A stretch of 64,000 nucleotides of DNA from Thermanaerothrix solaris (GTDB lineage Bacteria > Chloroflexota > Anaerolineae > Anaerolineales > Anaerolineaceae): positions 558,001-622,000 of the forward strand of contig NZ_JAUHMF010000002.1 of assembly GCF_032334255.1 (NCBI RefSeq), given 5' to 3'. The notes below the pieces were generated by a model. It had not been told where the DNA came from. It was given only the letters and a program-made list of their open reading frames with translations, and searched no databases. A program made the position numbers and the translations under genes. Shown one piece after another: positions 23,270-31,250 of this stretch (within the stretch, counting starts at the first letter, position 1; each line of letters begins with the position of its first letter).

Positions 23270-23941
23270 ATGGACTTTGGACGCGCTTTTGGATTTGTCT
23301 TTCAGGATAAGGATTGGTTGCGCAAAATCATTATCCCTGCTCTGGTGGGTCTGATCCCTATAATTGGGCAGTTTATCGTCTTGGGGTGGGGGTTGAGTGT
23401 CACCCGCCGTGTGATGGCGCACGATCCGGAGCCGCTGCCGGATTTGGATTTTGGTGGCGATCTGGCGCGGGGTTTTCAGGCTTTTGTGATTGGCCTGGTG
23501 TATGCCCTGCCCATTGTGTTGCTCTCGATGTTTGTGGGAATCCTTAGTTCACTACTGGGGATAGACAGTTCCAATGTTTCGGATGCGGTGACTGTACTTT
23601 ATACGCTGATCTCGGTCTGTGTAGGCCTGTTCAGCGTGATCTATGGCGTGATCCTGGCGGTGGTGCTGCCGGCAGCCTATGCCAACTTCCTGGCCAAAGG
23701 CTCACTGGGGGCAGGGTTGAATTTCGGTGAGGTGTTCCGTCTGGTGCGCGCGGCGCCGGGAGCGTATCTACTCGTGCTGGTGGGCTCGTTTGTTGTGGGC
23801 TTGATTGCACCGCTGGGTGTAATCCTGTGCTTTGTGGGTGTACTGCTTACCTATGTCTATGGCATGGCCGTCATGGGTCATCTTTACGGTCAGGCCTATA
23901 ACCAAGCCCTCGAGAATCTCGGGATGAGCACCGCAGCCTAG
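23270..23941 (+). CDS. DUF4013 membrane protein
   Basis: A 223-residue polytopic protein. The N-terminal FGRAFGFVFQDKDWLRK and IPIIGQFIVLGWGL are typical of DUF4013. There are about five hydrophobic segments (near residues 25-45, 80-105, 120-150, 165-190 and 190-215). ATG 23270 is fixed by GAGGAGG; an upstream in-frame ATG has no site. Function is unknown. A strong terminator follows, so this is the last gene of the block that begins with the glycoside hydrolase. Confidence 0.85.
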   Translation: MDFGRAFGFVFQDKDWLRKIIIPALVGLIPIIGQFIVLGWGLSVTRRVMAHDPEPLPDLDFGGDLARGFQAFVIGLVYALPIVLLSMFVGILSSLLGIDSSNVSDAVTVLYTLISVCVGLFSVIYGVILAVVLPAAYANFLAKGSLGAGLNFGEVFRLVRAAPGAYLLVLVGSFVVGLIAPLGVILCFVGVLLTYVYGMAVMGHLYGQAYNQALENLGMSTAA

Positions 23942-23963
23942 TTTCCATTTCTTGTGGAGCATT

Positions 23964-24000
23964 GCCGCCTGCGTTGGTTTCGATCGCAGGCGGCTTTTTT
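23964..24000 (+). terminator. Intrinsic terminator
   Basis: A perfect 10-bp stem GCCGCCTGCG/CGCAGGCGGC (23964-23973 and 23985-23994) is followed by TTTTTT. It ends the plus-strand block. Confidence 0.9.
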
Positions 24001-24111
24001 ATGGGGTGGGTGATACGCGCGGGCACGGATAGAGCCGTTGGATGCGATACAGTATAGATAGGTGTGCTATCCGCACGGGTCTCCTTGGGGAATAAGGGAC
24101 ACAGAGTTAGG

Positions 24112-25026
24112 CTATCCGTAGAATGCCTTGCGTAGTTCGGTAAGGATCAATTTTTTCATGGGCATAAGCGCCTGGGTTAGCCTCGCGATTTGCTCGGGGG
24201 TGCCGTTGAGAAGCATTTTGTCCATCTCTGCCGGGACGATTTGCCAGGAAAGGCCGTAGCGGTCTTTGAGCCAACCGCACTGCTCGGCGGCGGGCTCGGC
24301 GGAGAGTTTCTCCCAGTATGCATCAATCTCGTCCTGATCCCGGCAATACACCATGAATGAGACGGCTTCGTTAAACGCGAATTCATGCGGATGGGCACTA
24401 TCGGCTGCGGAGAACCACTCTCCTTCGAGCATAAAATCGGCGAACATGATCAGGTTTGCCGTTTCCGGTTGCCCCTCGTCGTAACGAAAGACATTCCCAA
24501 GGCGGGTGTTCTTGAATACGGAAAGGTAGAAATAGATGGCTTCTTCGGCTTTTCCGCATACCTCACCGACGAAAAGCAGATGGGGAGTGATAAAAGGGCG
24601 TTCCTCGCCGGCAGGGTTGGATAACATCAATTGCCAGGAAAGACCGTATCGGTCCGCAATCCAGCCGAAATGGTCGCTGAAAGGATAACGGTCGAGGGGC
24701 ATGAGGATGGTTCCCTCGGCGGATAATTTTGTCCACAATGCATCCAGGTTGGCGCGTGCCTGCGGATCGCGCGAGGGATCGAAGTTGACGATAAACGATA
24801 TCGCGGGGTTGAATTTGAAGAGCGGCCCGCCGCTAATGGCCATGAACGGCTGGCCGGCAAGGGTGAACGAAACGATGTCGACATCTCCCGAAGGGGTATC
24901 AGGCAGGGTAGTGATGTTGGTGATCTGAGAGCCGTTTCCAAAGGCAGCGACATAAAACTCTGCCGCTTCTCTGGCTTCTTGATCGTACCAGAGGTGGGGG
25001 ATAATTTTGGTACTTGAGGTCTTCAT
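24112..25026 (-). CDS. Tandem PhnB/VOC-fold protein
   Basis: A 304-residue protein made of two PhnB-like (3-dmu-9_3-mt) domains of the vicinal oxygen chelate superfamily, about residues 5-150 and 155-300. Each half has the signature KDRYGLSWQ or ADRYGLSWQ and a preceding FM(L/A) strand; single-domain relatives have one. PhnB-like proteins have no agreed function despite the methyltransferase label. No signal peptide. The promoter carries a near-ideal palindrome, so the gene is probably repressed by an unlinked regulator. It is convergent with the terminator after the DUF4013 gene. Confidence 0.87.
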   Translation of the reverse strand: MKTSSTKIIPHLWYDQEAREAAEFYVAAFGNGSQITNITTLPDTPSGDVDIVSFTLAGQPFMAISGGPLFKFNPAISFIVNFDPSRDPQARANLDALWTKLSAEGTILMPLDRYPFSDHFGWIADRYGLSWQLMLSNPAGEERPFITPHLLFVGEVCGKAEEAIYFYLSVFKNTRLGNVFRYDEGQPETANLIMFADFMLEGEWFSAADSAHPHEFAFNEAVSFMVYCRDQDEIDAYWEKLSAEPAAEQCGWLKDRYGLSWQIVPAEMDKMLLNGTPEQIARLTQALMPMKKLILTELRKAFYG

Positions 25027-25137
25027 ATTTGGGCTCCTTTTGGGGTGGGTAAGACGGTGGGTTGAACCTATACCGATTTTTGCACCTGGCCTTTTTCGTC
25101 CAGAGGGCTTTACCCAAAGAGTGAGGGTGAGACATCA

Positions 25138-25166
25138 ACTATAGAATATATATTCTAAACTGTCAA
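25138..25166 (-). promoter_or_regulatory. Promoter with embedded 16-base palindrome
   Basis: On the minus strand, TTGACA (25161-25166) and TATAGT (25138-25143) are 17 bases apart. The perfect palindrome TAGAATATATATTCTA (25142-25157) fills the spacer and overlaps the -10 box. A dimeric repressor bound here would exclude RNA polymerase. No candidate regulator gene is adjacent. Confidence 0.75.
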
Positions 25167-25240
25167 GGTTGAAATTGTCCAAAATATATGGGTGGGGTGC
25201 TGTTAATGGTCTAATCTCTATATAAAAGGTGTAATTACTC

Positions 25241-25288
25241 TTGATTTATTGGAAACCTTGGATTAGACTTTTTGTGATTGAAATCACA
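25241..25288 (+). promoter_or_regulatory. DoxX promoter with CRP/FNR-type site
   Basis: TTGATT (25241-25246) and TAGACT (25264-25269), 17 bases apart, form a plausible promoter. The palindrome TGTGATTGAAATCACA (25273-25288) follows and has perfect TGTGA-N6-TCACA half-sites, as used by CRP-family regulators. Its position, overlapping the expected start of transcription, suggests repression. Confidence 0.6.
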
Positions 25289-25304
25289 ATAAAGGTGGTC
25301 TAGG

Positions 25305-25808
25305 ATGAAAACTTGGTGGCTGAGACTCTATCACCGCGTGGATCCGCTCTTAACCGCGTGGATGGCGCGGCATGGCATTACGTTACTACGCATCAGCCTG
25401 GGAGTGGTGTTCTTCTGGTTTGGGGTGCTGAAATTCTTTCCGGGCTTAAGCCCGGCGGAGGGCCTAGCTACGCGTACCATCACCACCCTCAGCCTGGGGT
25501 TACTGTCAGCGGATGCGGCGCGCATCTTGCTGGCAACGTTGGAAACCCTGATCGGGTTGGGTCTAATGGTGGGGCTTTACCTGCGCGCTACGCTGTTCCT
25601 GCTCTTCTTCCAAATGTTGGGCACTATCACCCCGATTTTTCTGTTCCCGGCTGAGGTATTTTACCGTATTCCGTATGCGCCTACCCTGGAGGGGCAGTAC
25701 ATCTTCAAGAATATGGTGCTGATCAGCGCCGGGCTGGTCATCGGCGCCACGGTACGCGGGGGCCGGTTGGTGGCGGAACCGCTACCATCGGAGCGGCGCG
25801 AGGGATGA
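25305..25808 (+). CDS. DoxX-like membrane protein
   Basis: A 167-residue protein with four hydrophobic segments (about residues 27-45, 68-90, 92-112 and 130-150). The DoxX-type LRISLGVVFFWFGVLKFFPG and a C-terminal IFKNMVLISAGLVIGA are visible. DoxX-family proteins are linked to quinone-dependent or thiol oxidation, but many members have unknown roles. It is convergent with crtI, separated by one base. The start codon follows AAAGGTGG at a fair distance. Confidence 0.82.
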   Translation: MKTWWLRLYHRVDPLLTAWMARHGITLLRISLGVVFFWFGVLKFFPGLSPAEGLATRTITTLSLGLLSADAARILLATLETLIGLGLMVGLYLRATLFLLFFQMLGTITPIFLFPAEVFYRIPYAPTLEGQYIFKNMVLISAGLVIGATVRGGRLVAEPLPSERREG

Positions 25809-25809
25809 C

Positions 25810-27300
25810 TTAGGGCCTGGGCTCCAGCATTTCGATAATGCGCTGGGCGGCATGGCGCGCCGAAACCAGCGCAGTGGGCATCCCGGTGCCAGGGTGGGTG
25901 CTGGCGCCACAAAAGAATAAATTGGTGTAGGTCGGGTGGCGGTTGCGGGGGCGAAGGTAACCTAATTGCATCAGGTTATGGCACAGCCCATGCGTTGCCC
26001 CTTTAACCAAGTTATATCGTTTTTGCCAGGAAGGGGGCGCGAAGACGGTTTCAAACTTGATGTGGGCTTCTAAATCGGTGATGCCGAGTAGGGCCAGACG
26101 GCGGAAGACAGCCTGCCGAGCCTGGGCGATCAGGGCTGCCCAATCTTGCGGGTGGGCGTTATCCATATGTCCCACCGGGACGATGGCGATGAGTGTGTCT
26201 TGTTGAGGCGGCGCCATATTGGCATCCAAGCGACTGGGGGCGTGGATGTACAGGCTGGGGTTGTCGGGTAGACGGCATTGGTGGACAATGGCGTCAAAAT
26301 TCTCCCGATAATCCTCGGCCAAAAATAGGGTGTGCGGCCCAAGCGCCAAATATACGCGATCTACCCCCCAGAAGAAGGAAATCACCGAGCAGGAATATCG
26401 TTTACGGTGCAGGCGTGCCGCATGCCCGTCTGGGGGAAGTAAATTATGGTACACATATGGAAGATCAGCGTTAGCCAGGACGCAGTCGGCTGGGACATAT
26501 TGCCCATCCTCCAGTCGCACCCCACTAACCCGTTGTCCTGCGATTTCGATCTGCTTTACCCCCTGGTGATAGGCAAATTCTACCCCGGCTCGGCCTGCCA
26601 TATCGCTCAGGGCATCCACGACCTGGTACATGCCCCCGCGTGGATACCACACGCCGTGGGCAATCTCGGTAAAGGGCATCATGGAAAACGTGGCCGGAGC
26701 TTCAAAGGGGCTCAATCCCATGTAAACATCCTGGAAGGTAAAGGCAGACTTGAGCCGCGCGGTGCGAAAGAAGGCTGCCATGTGGTCATAATGACGCGAA
26801 AGCGGTTTAAGGGAGAATAACAACGGCAGATTGCGCAAGTTGAAAAATTCGCCGGCAGTGCGGAAGTCGCGGTTGACCAGGGACGCCATGGCTTGGTTGT
26901 AATGACGATAGCCTTCGTCCAGGTAGCGCAGGAAGCCGCGGAAGGCACCGGGCTCCAGCGCTTCGAGTTGCTCATGCATGGCTTTCAGATCTGACGATAA
27001 AAACAGACTGCTTCCATCGTCAAATACCAGGTGGTAGGTGGGATCAACCCGGTGCAGGTCAAGAACGGCATGGAGTGGTGTGCCTAATGCGGCAAATTCG
27101 GCTTCAAAGACATGAGGCATGATAAAGAGGGTTGGGCCGGTGTCGAAACAATGCCCTTGACGGTAAAAGCGATCTACCCGTCCACCGGGGTGGGCGTTCT
27201 TTTCGAAGACGGTGACGTGATAACCGCGCCGGGCCAAATGAATGGATGCGGCAATACCGCCCAGGCCGGCGCCGATAATAAGAACGGACGTCTGAGCCAT
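25810..27300 (-). CDS. crtI: Phytoene desaturase
   Basis: A 496-residue FAD-dependent carotenoid desaturase. The N-terminal dinucleotide-binding motif IIGAGLGGIAASIHLARRG is followed by HPGGRV and FDTGPTLF. The C-terminal flavoprotein signature reads FFCGASTHPGTGMP. It desaturates phytoene to lycopene or neurosporene in the membrane. It starts four bases after crtB on the same strand. No cyclase, ketolase or light-regulator gene is adjacent, so the end product is open. Confidence 0.94.
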   Translation of the reverse strand: MAQTSVLIIGAGLGGIAASIHLARRGYHVTVFEKNAHPGGRVDRFYRQGHCFDTGPTLFIMPHVFEAEFAALGTPLHAVLDLHRVDPTYHLVFDDGSSLFLSSDLKAMHEQLEALEPGAFRGFLRYLDEGYRHYNQAMASLVNRDFRTAGEFFNLRNLPLLFSLKPLSRHYDHMAAFFRTARLKSAFTFQDVYMGLSPFEAPATFSMMPFTEIAHGVWYPRGGMYQVVDALSDMAGRAGVEFAYHQGVKQIEIAGQRVSGVRLEDGQYVPADCVLANADLPYVYHNLLPPDGHAARLHRKRYSCSVISFFWGVDRVYLALGPHTLFLAEDYRENFDAIVHQCRLPDNPSLYIHAPSRLDANMAPPQQDTLIAIVPVGHMDNAHPQDWAALIAQARQAVFRRLALLGITDLEAHIKFETVFAPPSWQKRYNLVKGATHGLCHNLMQLGYLRPRNRHPTYTNLFFCGASTHPGTGMPTALVSARHAAQRIIEMLEPRP

Positions 27301-27304
27301 CTGA

Positions 27305-28228
27305 CTAACCTGCTTTCGAAGTGGTAAGACCGGTTGCCCTCGTACGTGAGGGGAGGAACGTCTGCCACAAGGCCGAGGTCAGCATGCTCAAGCCGCGGAA
27401 GGGGTGCTTGCATTCCGAATAGGTGGGCCTCAAGGCGTAGTTTTCGCGCTCAATGGTTTCAAGCAAGCCTGCGAAGCGTCCGATATAAGCGTAGCCAGCC
27501 AGACGACAGCGCAGATTTGGGACCTGTGCCAGGTAGGCGCGGCCGGATTGGAAATCTTCGCGCGCCCTCTCTACCCGGTTCCTGACCCAATCGCGATAAG
27601 GGGGGCTATGAATATCCTGGGGGAGGATATGGGCCGCTTCGGCAATCTCGCGGGGAAAATTGAAGTAACCGAGCGCGGTGTCTTCGTAGGTATCCCTCAG
27701 CATATGAACAATATGAGCAGCGGTAGCGGCACGATAGCGTAATTCATGGCGGGGGGGCGGGCAATGATGGCCGATGAAATAATGCAAAGCCTCAGTCACG
27801 GCCACGGCTAGCCAATGGGTATAACGCTCCAATTCCTCTTCGGTGACCATTTGCCCGCGCCGTTCGGCGTCAAACCGCATGACGGACATCATGTGATGGA
27901 TGTAGGTTCGTAAGCCGCTCTCTGGGTCAGGATCGGATTGAATCAGGACTGCCAGCAGGTTTTCGTATGGGGTAAGCCGGGGAGGAAGATGCCCCTGCTC
28001 GCATGCGGTGATCACCTCTTGTTGGCGGTGAAGAAAGTTCAAGCGGTTGGCAGACGAACAGGTCGGTTGGTCCAAGTAGTCATCCACCCAGCGAAAGTAG
28101 GCGTAGGCACAGAATGCATGGGGGATGCGATCACGGTCAACCAACCAGCGGATAGTCAAATAGGTTTGGCGGCTGGCGCGCCAAGTTATATCTGCAGCAA
28201 GCGCAGAAGGTAGCGTTAGGTCCAACAT
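27305..28228 (-). CDS. crtB: Phytoene synthase
   Basis: A 307-residue head-to-head prenyl synthase joining two geranylgeranyl diphosphates. The first aspartate-rich motif is in YFRWVDDYLDQP and the second in HMLRDTYEDTALGYFN. Length is standard. It is first in the crtB-crtI operon, with a moderate AGGGG ribosome site. A squalene synthase is less likely because crtI is adjacent. Confidence 0.93.
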   Translation of the reverse strand: MLDLTLPSALAADITWRASRQTYLTIRWLVDRDRIPHAFCAYAYFRWVDDYLDQPTCSSANRLNFLHRQQEVITACEQGHLPPRLTPYENLLAVLIQSDPDPESGLRTYIHHMMSVMRFDAERRGQMVTEEELERYTHWLAVAVTEALHYFIGHHCPPPRHELRYRAATAAHIVHMLRDTYEDTALGYFNFPREIAEAAHILPQDIHSPPYRDWVRNRVERAREDFQSGRAYLAQVPNLRCRLAGYAYIGRFAGLLETIERENYALRPTYSECKHPFRGLSMLTSALWQTFLPSRTRATGLTTSKAG

Positions 28229-28352
28229 ATGACAACCCCTTTTTAAGTCAGGCGCAGGGAAAGTTGGTCAACCGTCACAGGGTAGAGCAAACCTGATGCG
28301 GTATCCCCCCAATCTCCCATGTTGATCATACCACGAAAGACGCGTTTTTTTC

Positions 28353-28380
28353 TTGACAGATTGCCGTTTTTGCCTATAAT
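28353..28380 (+). promoter_or_regulatory. Promoter of cysK-cysE
   Basis: Consensus TTGACA (28353-28358) and TATAAT (28375-28380) are 16 bases apart. Transcription would start near 28387, giving a leader of about 260 nt. Confidence 0.85.
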
Positions 28381-28386
28381 AGGCTT

Positions 28387-28646
28387 TGATGATTAAGAAG
28401 ACAATTATTGTGCGATTTGTGATGCTTCGAAAACGCCAATGCGCGTGTCCCGGGCGGGGCTGCGGCTAAGCGCTGCCCCGGCCTGAGGGTTGTGGTATCT
28501 GACTCAGACCTGAACAACCAGTCCGCCGGGCGGTGAACCGCAGTCCCGCTTCCTGATAAAGAGAGCCTGCGGTTCACTGCCTTTTTAAGGCGGATTGGTT
28601 TTTTTGTATTTATCTCTATAAATCCAATGGTTCAAGGAGGCCCAAG
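28387..28646 (+). promoter_or_regulatory. Structured attenuator-type leader of cysK-cysE
   Basis: Three hairpins are visible. One is GGGGCTGCG/CGCTGCCCC (28456-28479). The second is GGTTGT/ACAACC (28488-28493 and 28514-28519) around TCTGA-TCAGA. The third is a terminator whose 5' arm, AACCAGTCCGCC (28516-28527), shares AACC with the second, so these two cannot form together. That is the logic of an antiterminator. The GGTGAACCGC in the terminator resembles but does not match the T-box core. The ligand is unknown; sulfur or cysteine status is the obvious guess. Confidence 0.65.
28516..28605 (+). terminator. Two-tier intrinsic terminator in the cysK leader
   Basis: An outer 12-bp stem (28516-28527 with 28589-28600) encloses a 15-bp stem with one G-T pair (28529-28543 with 28567-28581). 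TTTTTTT follows directly at 28599-28605. It lies 41 bases before the cysK ATG and so would cut off expression when formed. Confidence 0.85.
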
Positions 28647-29609
28647 ATGAAAATTTATCGTGATGTGACCGAACTGATCGGCAATACGCCCCTGGTGCGT
28701 CTGAACCGGGTGACCGAAGGCTGTGTGGCCGAGGTGGTAGCAAAACTGGAGTTTTACAATCCGGCCCATAGCGTCAAGGATCGCATTGGGGTTTCGATGA
28801 TTGATGCTGCCGAACGGGAGGGCAAAATTGGCCCCGGTTCGGTGATCGTGGAGCCCACCAGTGGCAATACCGGCATTGCGTTAGCCATGGTGTGCGCGGC
28901 GCGGGGTTACCGTTGCATCCTGACCATGCCGGAGACGGCCAGCAAAGAACGCCGTATTGTGATGCGCGCTTATGGCGCCGAGGTAGTCCTGACCCCGGCC
29001 AGTGAGGGCATGGCAGGGGCGATTCGCAAGGCGGAAGAAATTGTTGCCAGCGATCCTGCGCGCTACTTTATGCCCCAGCAGTTCAAAAATCCCGCCAATC
29101 CGGAGATCCACCGCCGCACCACAGCAGAGGAAATCTGGCGCGATACCGATGGGCAGGTGGATATCTTGGTGGCCGGGGTGGGCACCGGTGGCACCATCAC
29201 CGGCGTCGGTGAGGTGATCAAGGCGCGCAAACCTTCGTTTAAGGCGATTGCGGTCGAGCCGGATGCCTCGCCGGTGCTTTCGGGCGGTCAGCGCGGTCCG
29301 CACCCCATCCAGGGCATCGGCGCGGGGTTTATCCCGGATGTCCTTAACACCAGCATCTATGATGAGGTCATCCGCGTTAAGGCCGAGGATGCGTTTCGCA
29401 CCGCGCGCGAACTGGCGAGCAAAGAGGGCTTGTTGGTCGGTATTTCCTCCGGTGCGGCAACGTGGGCGGCGTTGCAGGTAGCACGGCGCCCTGAAAACGC
29501 GGGCAAGTTGATCGTGGTGATCATCCCCTCGTTCGGTGAGCGCTATCTCAGCACGCAATTGTTTGCCGACCTGGCCGAAGAGATGTTAGCAGCAAAGGCT
29601 GTGCAGTAA
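28647..29609 (+). CDS. cysK: Cysteine synthase A (O-acetylserine sulfhydrylase)
   Basis: A 320-residue PLP enzyme making cysteine from O-acetylserine and sulfide. The PLP lysine is Lys44 in NPAHSVKDRIG; PTSGNTGIALA binds the substrate and GVGTGGTITGVGEV the phosphate. AAGGAGG precedes the ATG. cysE follows 22 bases later. Expression is probably set by the long leader upstream. The GIGAGFIPDVL block fits CysK rather than cystathionine beta-synthase. Confidence 0.96.
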   Translation: MKIYRDVTELIGNTPLVRLNRVTEGCVAEVVAKLEFYNPAHSVKDRIGVSMIDAAEREGKIGPGSVIVEPTSGNTGIALAMVCAARGYRCILTMPETASKERRIVMRAYGAEVVLTPASEGMAGAIRKAEEIVASDPARYFMPQQFKNPANPEIHRRTTAEEIWRDTDGQVDILVAGVGTGGTITGVGEVIKARKPSFKAIAVEPDASPVLSGGQRGPHPIQGIGAGFIPDVLNTSIYDEVIRVKAEDAFRTARELASKEGLLVGISSGAATWAALQVARRPENAGKLIVVIIPSFGERYLSTQLFADLAEEMLAAKAVQ

Positions 29610-29631
29610 GGGCTAAAAAGTTTGAGCGACT

Positions 29632-30408
29632 ATGTTAGGAAAGGTGTTTCAAACGTTGCGCGAAGATATTGAATCGGTGTTTGAGCGTGATCCAGCGGCA
29701 CGCACGTTTCTGGAAGTCCTGCTGACCTACCCGGGTTTGCATGCCATCTGGCTGCATCGGGTAGCCCATTGGCTCTGGCGACGCCGCCTCAAGTTAATCG
29801 CCCGCTGGCTCTCCACCCTCAACCGCTTCCTGACCGGGATCGAGATCCATCCCGGAGCGAAGATCGGACGGCGCTTCTTCATTGATCATGGCATGGGGGT
29901 CGTGATCGGTGAAACCGCGGAAGTGGGTGATAACGTAACCATGTATCACGGGGTCACCTTGGGTGGCGTTAGCCTGGAAAAAGGCAAACGGCACCCTACG
30001 ATTGAAGATGACGTGGTGATCGGCGCCGGAGCCAAGGTGCTAGGCAATATTGTGGTCGGGCGCGGCAGTCGCATTGGCGCCAACGCGGTGGTGGTCAAGT
30101 CGGTGCCACCGAATTCGGTGGTGGTTGGGGTGCCGGGGCAGGTGGTGGTGCGCAGTCAACCGCGCCCCGCCGCCCCCGACCTACAGCACGACAAATTGCC
30201 GGATGCGATTGGGCAATCCTTGGCGTCGGTGCTGGTGCGCTTGGAGGCACTGGAGAAACAGGTGCACACTCTGGCCGCCCAGCACGAAGCTCCGCCCACG
30301 AACGGCAAGAACGGGAACGGCCATCATCACGAACAGGCGCTAGAGCGTCCGCCATTGGTGCATCCGCCTGAGGATGGCATCTGGCGCGGCGAAGATTTTT
30401 GCATCTAA
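29632..30408 (+). CDS. cysE: Serine O-acetyltransferase with C-terminal extension
   Basis: A 258-residue left-handed beta-helix acetyltransferase, acetylating serine with acetyl-CoA. The helical N-domain spans about residues 1-65 and hexapeptide repeats about 66-185, with HPGAKIGRRFFIDHGMG and GETAEVGDNVTMYHGVTLGG. An unusual tail of about 70 residues follows, Pro- and His-rich with a short coiled-coil stretch, ending in EDFCI. A C-terminal Ile is what inserts into the CysK active site in the cysteine synthase complex, so the tail probably presents it. It is translated just after cysK. Confidence 0.95.
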   Translation: MLGKVFQTLREDIESVFERDPAARTFLEVLLTYPGLHAIWLHRVAHWLWRRRLKLIARWLSTLNRFLTGIEIHPGAKIGRRFFIDHGMGVVIGETAEVGDNVTMYHGVTLGGVSLEKGKRHPTIEDDVVIGAGAKVLGNIVVGRGSRIGANAVVVKSVPPNSVVVGVPGQVVVRSQPRPAAPDLQHDKLPDAIGQSLASVLVRLEALEKQVHTLAAQHEAPPTNGKNGNGHHHEQALERPPLVHPPEDGIWRGEDFCI

Positions 30409-30445
30409 GTCGTCCGCTGGACACATGCAAACGCATAGATCATAG

Positions 30446-30484
30446 CGGGAACTTTTGCATCCGATATTACCGCAAGAGTTCCCG
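30446..30484 (+). terminator. Hairpin downstream of cysE
   Basis: A 13-bp stem CGGGAACTTTTGC/GCAAGAGTTCCCG (one G-T pair) with a 13-base loop starts 37 bases after the stop codon. There is no T-run. Confidence 0.5.
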
Positions 30485-30636
30485 AGGGTGCCCTATTGTC
30501 GGATAAAAATGAACATGAAGGCCTTGGTTAGATGGTGGGGCCGAGGGACACGTAGTATAACCCGTTGCACGAGCCTTATGTCGGTTTTCCCCCTTTTCAT
30601 CATTACCTTGTAGTTATAGAAGGAGGACCAACAACC

Positions 30637-31089
30637 ATGTCCCTTAAAACAGTATCCGTTGAAGCAAGTCAGATCAATGGTTTCAGGATTGAAACCCACG
30701 CCCGTCATCACATTGTGCACGTGGATCAACCGGCCGAGATGGGGGGCAGTGATGCCGGACCTACCCCGTTAGAATTTTTACTGATAAGTCTGGCCAGTTG
30801 CCTCTTGACGGTAGGTAAAATCGTTGCCCAACAGCGCAATTTGCCTGTGCGTAATCTCAGTGCACGGGTTGAAGGGGATATTGACCCTGATGGCTTTCTG
30901 GGAAGGAACCCAACGGTTCGAGTAGGGGCTTCGCAAATTCGGGTTTATCTCCGCATTGAAGGGGATTTGACTCCGGAGGGAAAAGAGGCTTTTATCCGCG
31001 AGATCGAAGCTCGCTGCCCAATTTCAGACAATATCGGTCATGCAACGCCAATTGAATTGGTGCTTGCTCAGGAAGCCTCTATAGCATAA
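30637..31089 (+). CDS. OsmC-family protein
   Basis: A 150-residue OsmC/YhfA-type protein. The redox cysteines are Cys55 (SLASCLLTVG) and Cys127 (EARCPISDNI), the pair used by peroxide-reducing OsmC/Ohr proteins. ATG 30637 has AAGGAGGA upstream; longer in-frame starts lack a site. It may detoxify organic or fatty acid hydroperoxides or handle sulfur species. It follows the cysteine genes but has a 230-base gap and a hairpin between. Confidence 0.9.
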   Translation: MSLKTVSVEASQINGFRIETHARHHIVHVDQPAEMGGSDAGPTPLEFLLISLASCLLTVGKIVAQQRNLPVRNLSARVEGDIDPDGFLGRNPTVRVGASQIRVYLRIEGDLTPEGKEAFIREIEARCPISDNIGHATPIELVLAQEASIA

Positions 31090-31250
31090 CTGCGGTTGCC
31101 GTGACCTCAGCTCCACCTATCAGCCCTCGCCGGTATTCTCATTGCCAAAAATCGAGACCTGCGCACTGGCGGGGGCTTTGATGTATAATCGGGATGCATC
31201 GGATTGGATTGGGTTTTTAACTTCGCCGTTCTGATCCGATCGGGAGTTGA

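Noticed and set aside
24112..25304. Possible horizontally acquired island
   Set aside because: The PhnB-like gene and its AT-rich upstream region differ somewhat in composition, but there are no mobile-element genes, tRNA junctions or direct repeats.
28516..28605. T-box riboswitch before cysK
   Set aside because: GGTGAACCGC resembles the T-box core, but the UGGN bulge for tRNA pairing is missing and no specifier stem was recognised.
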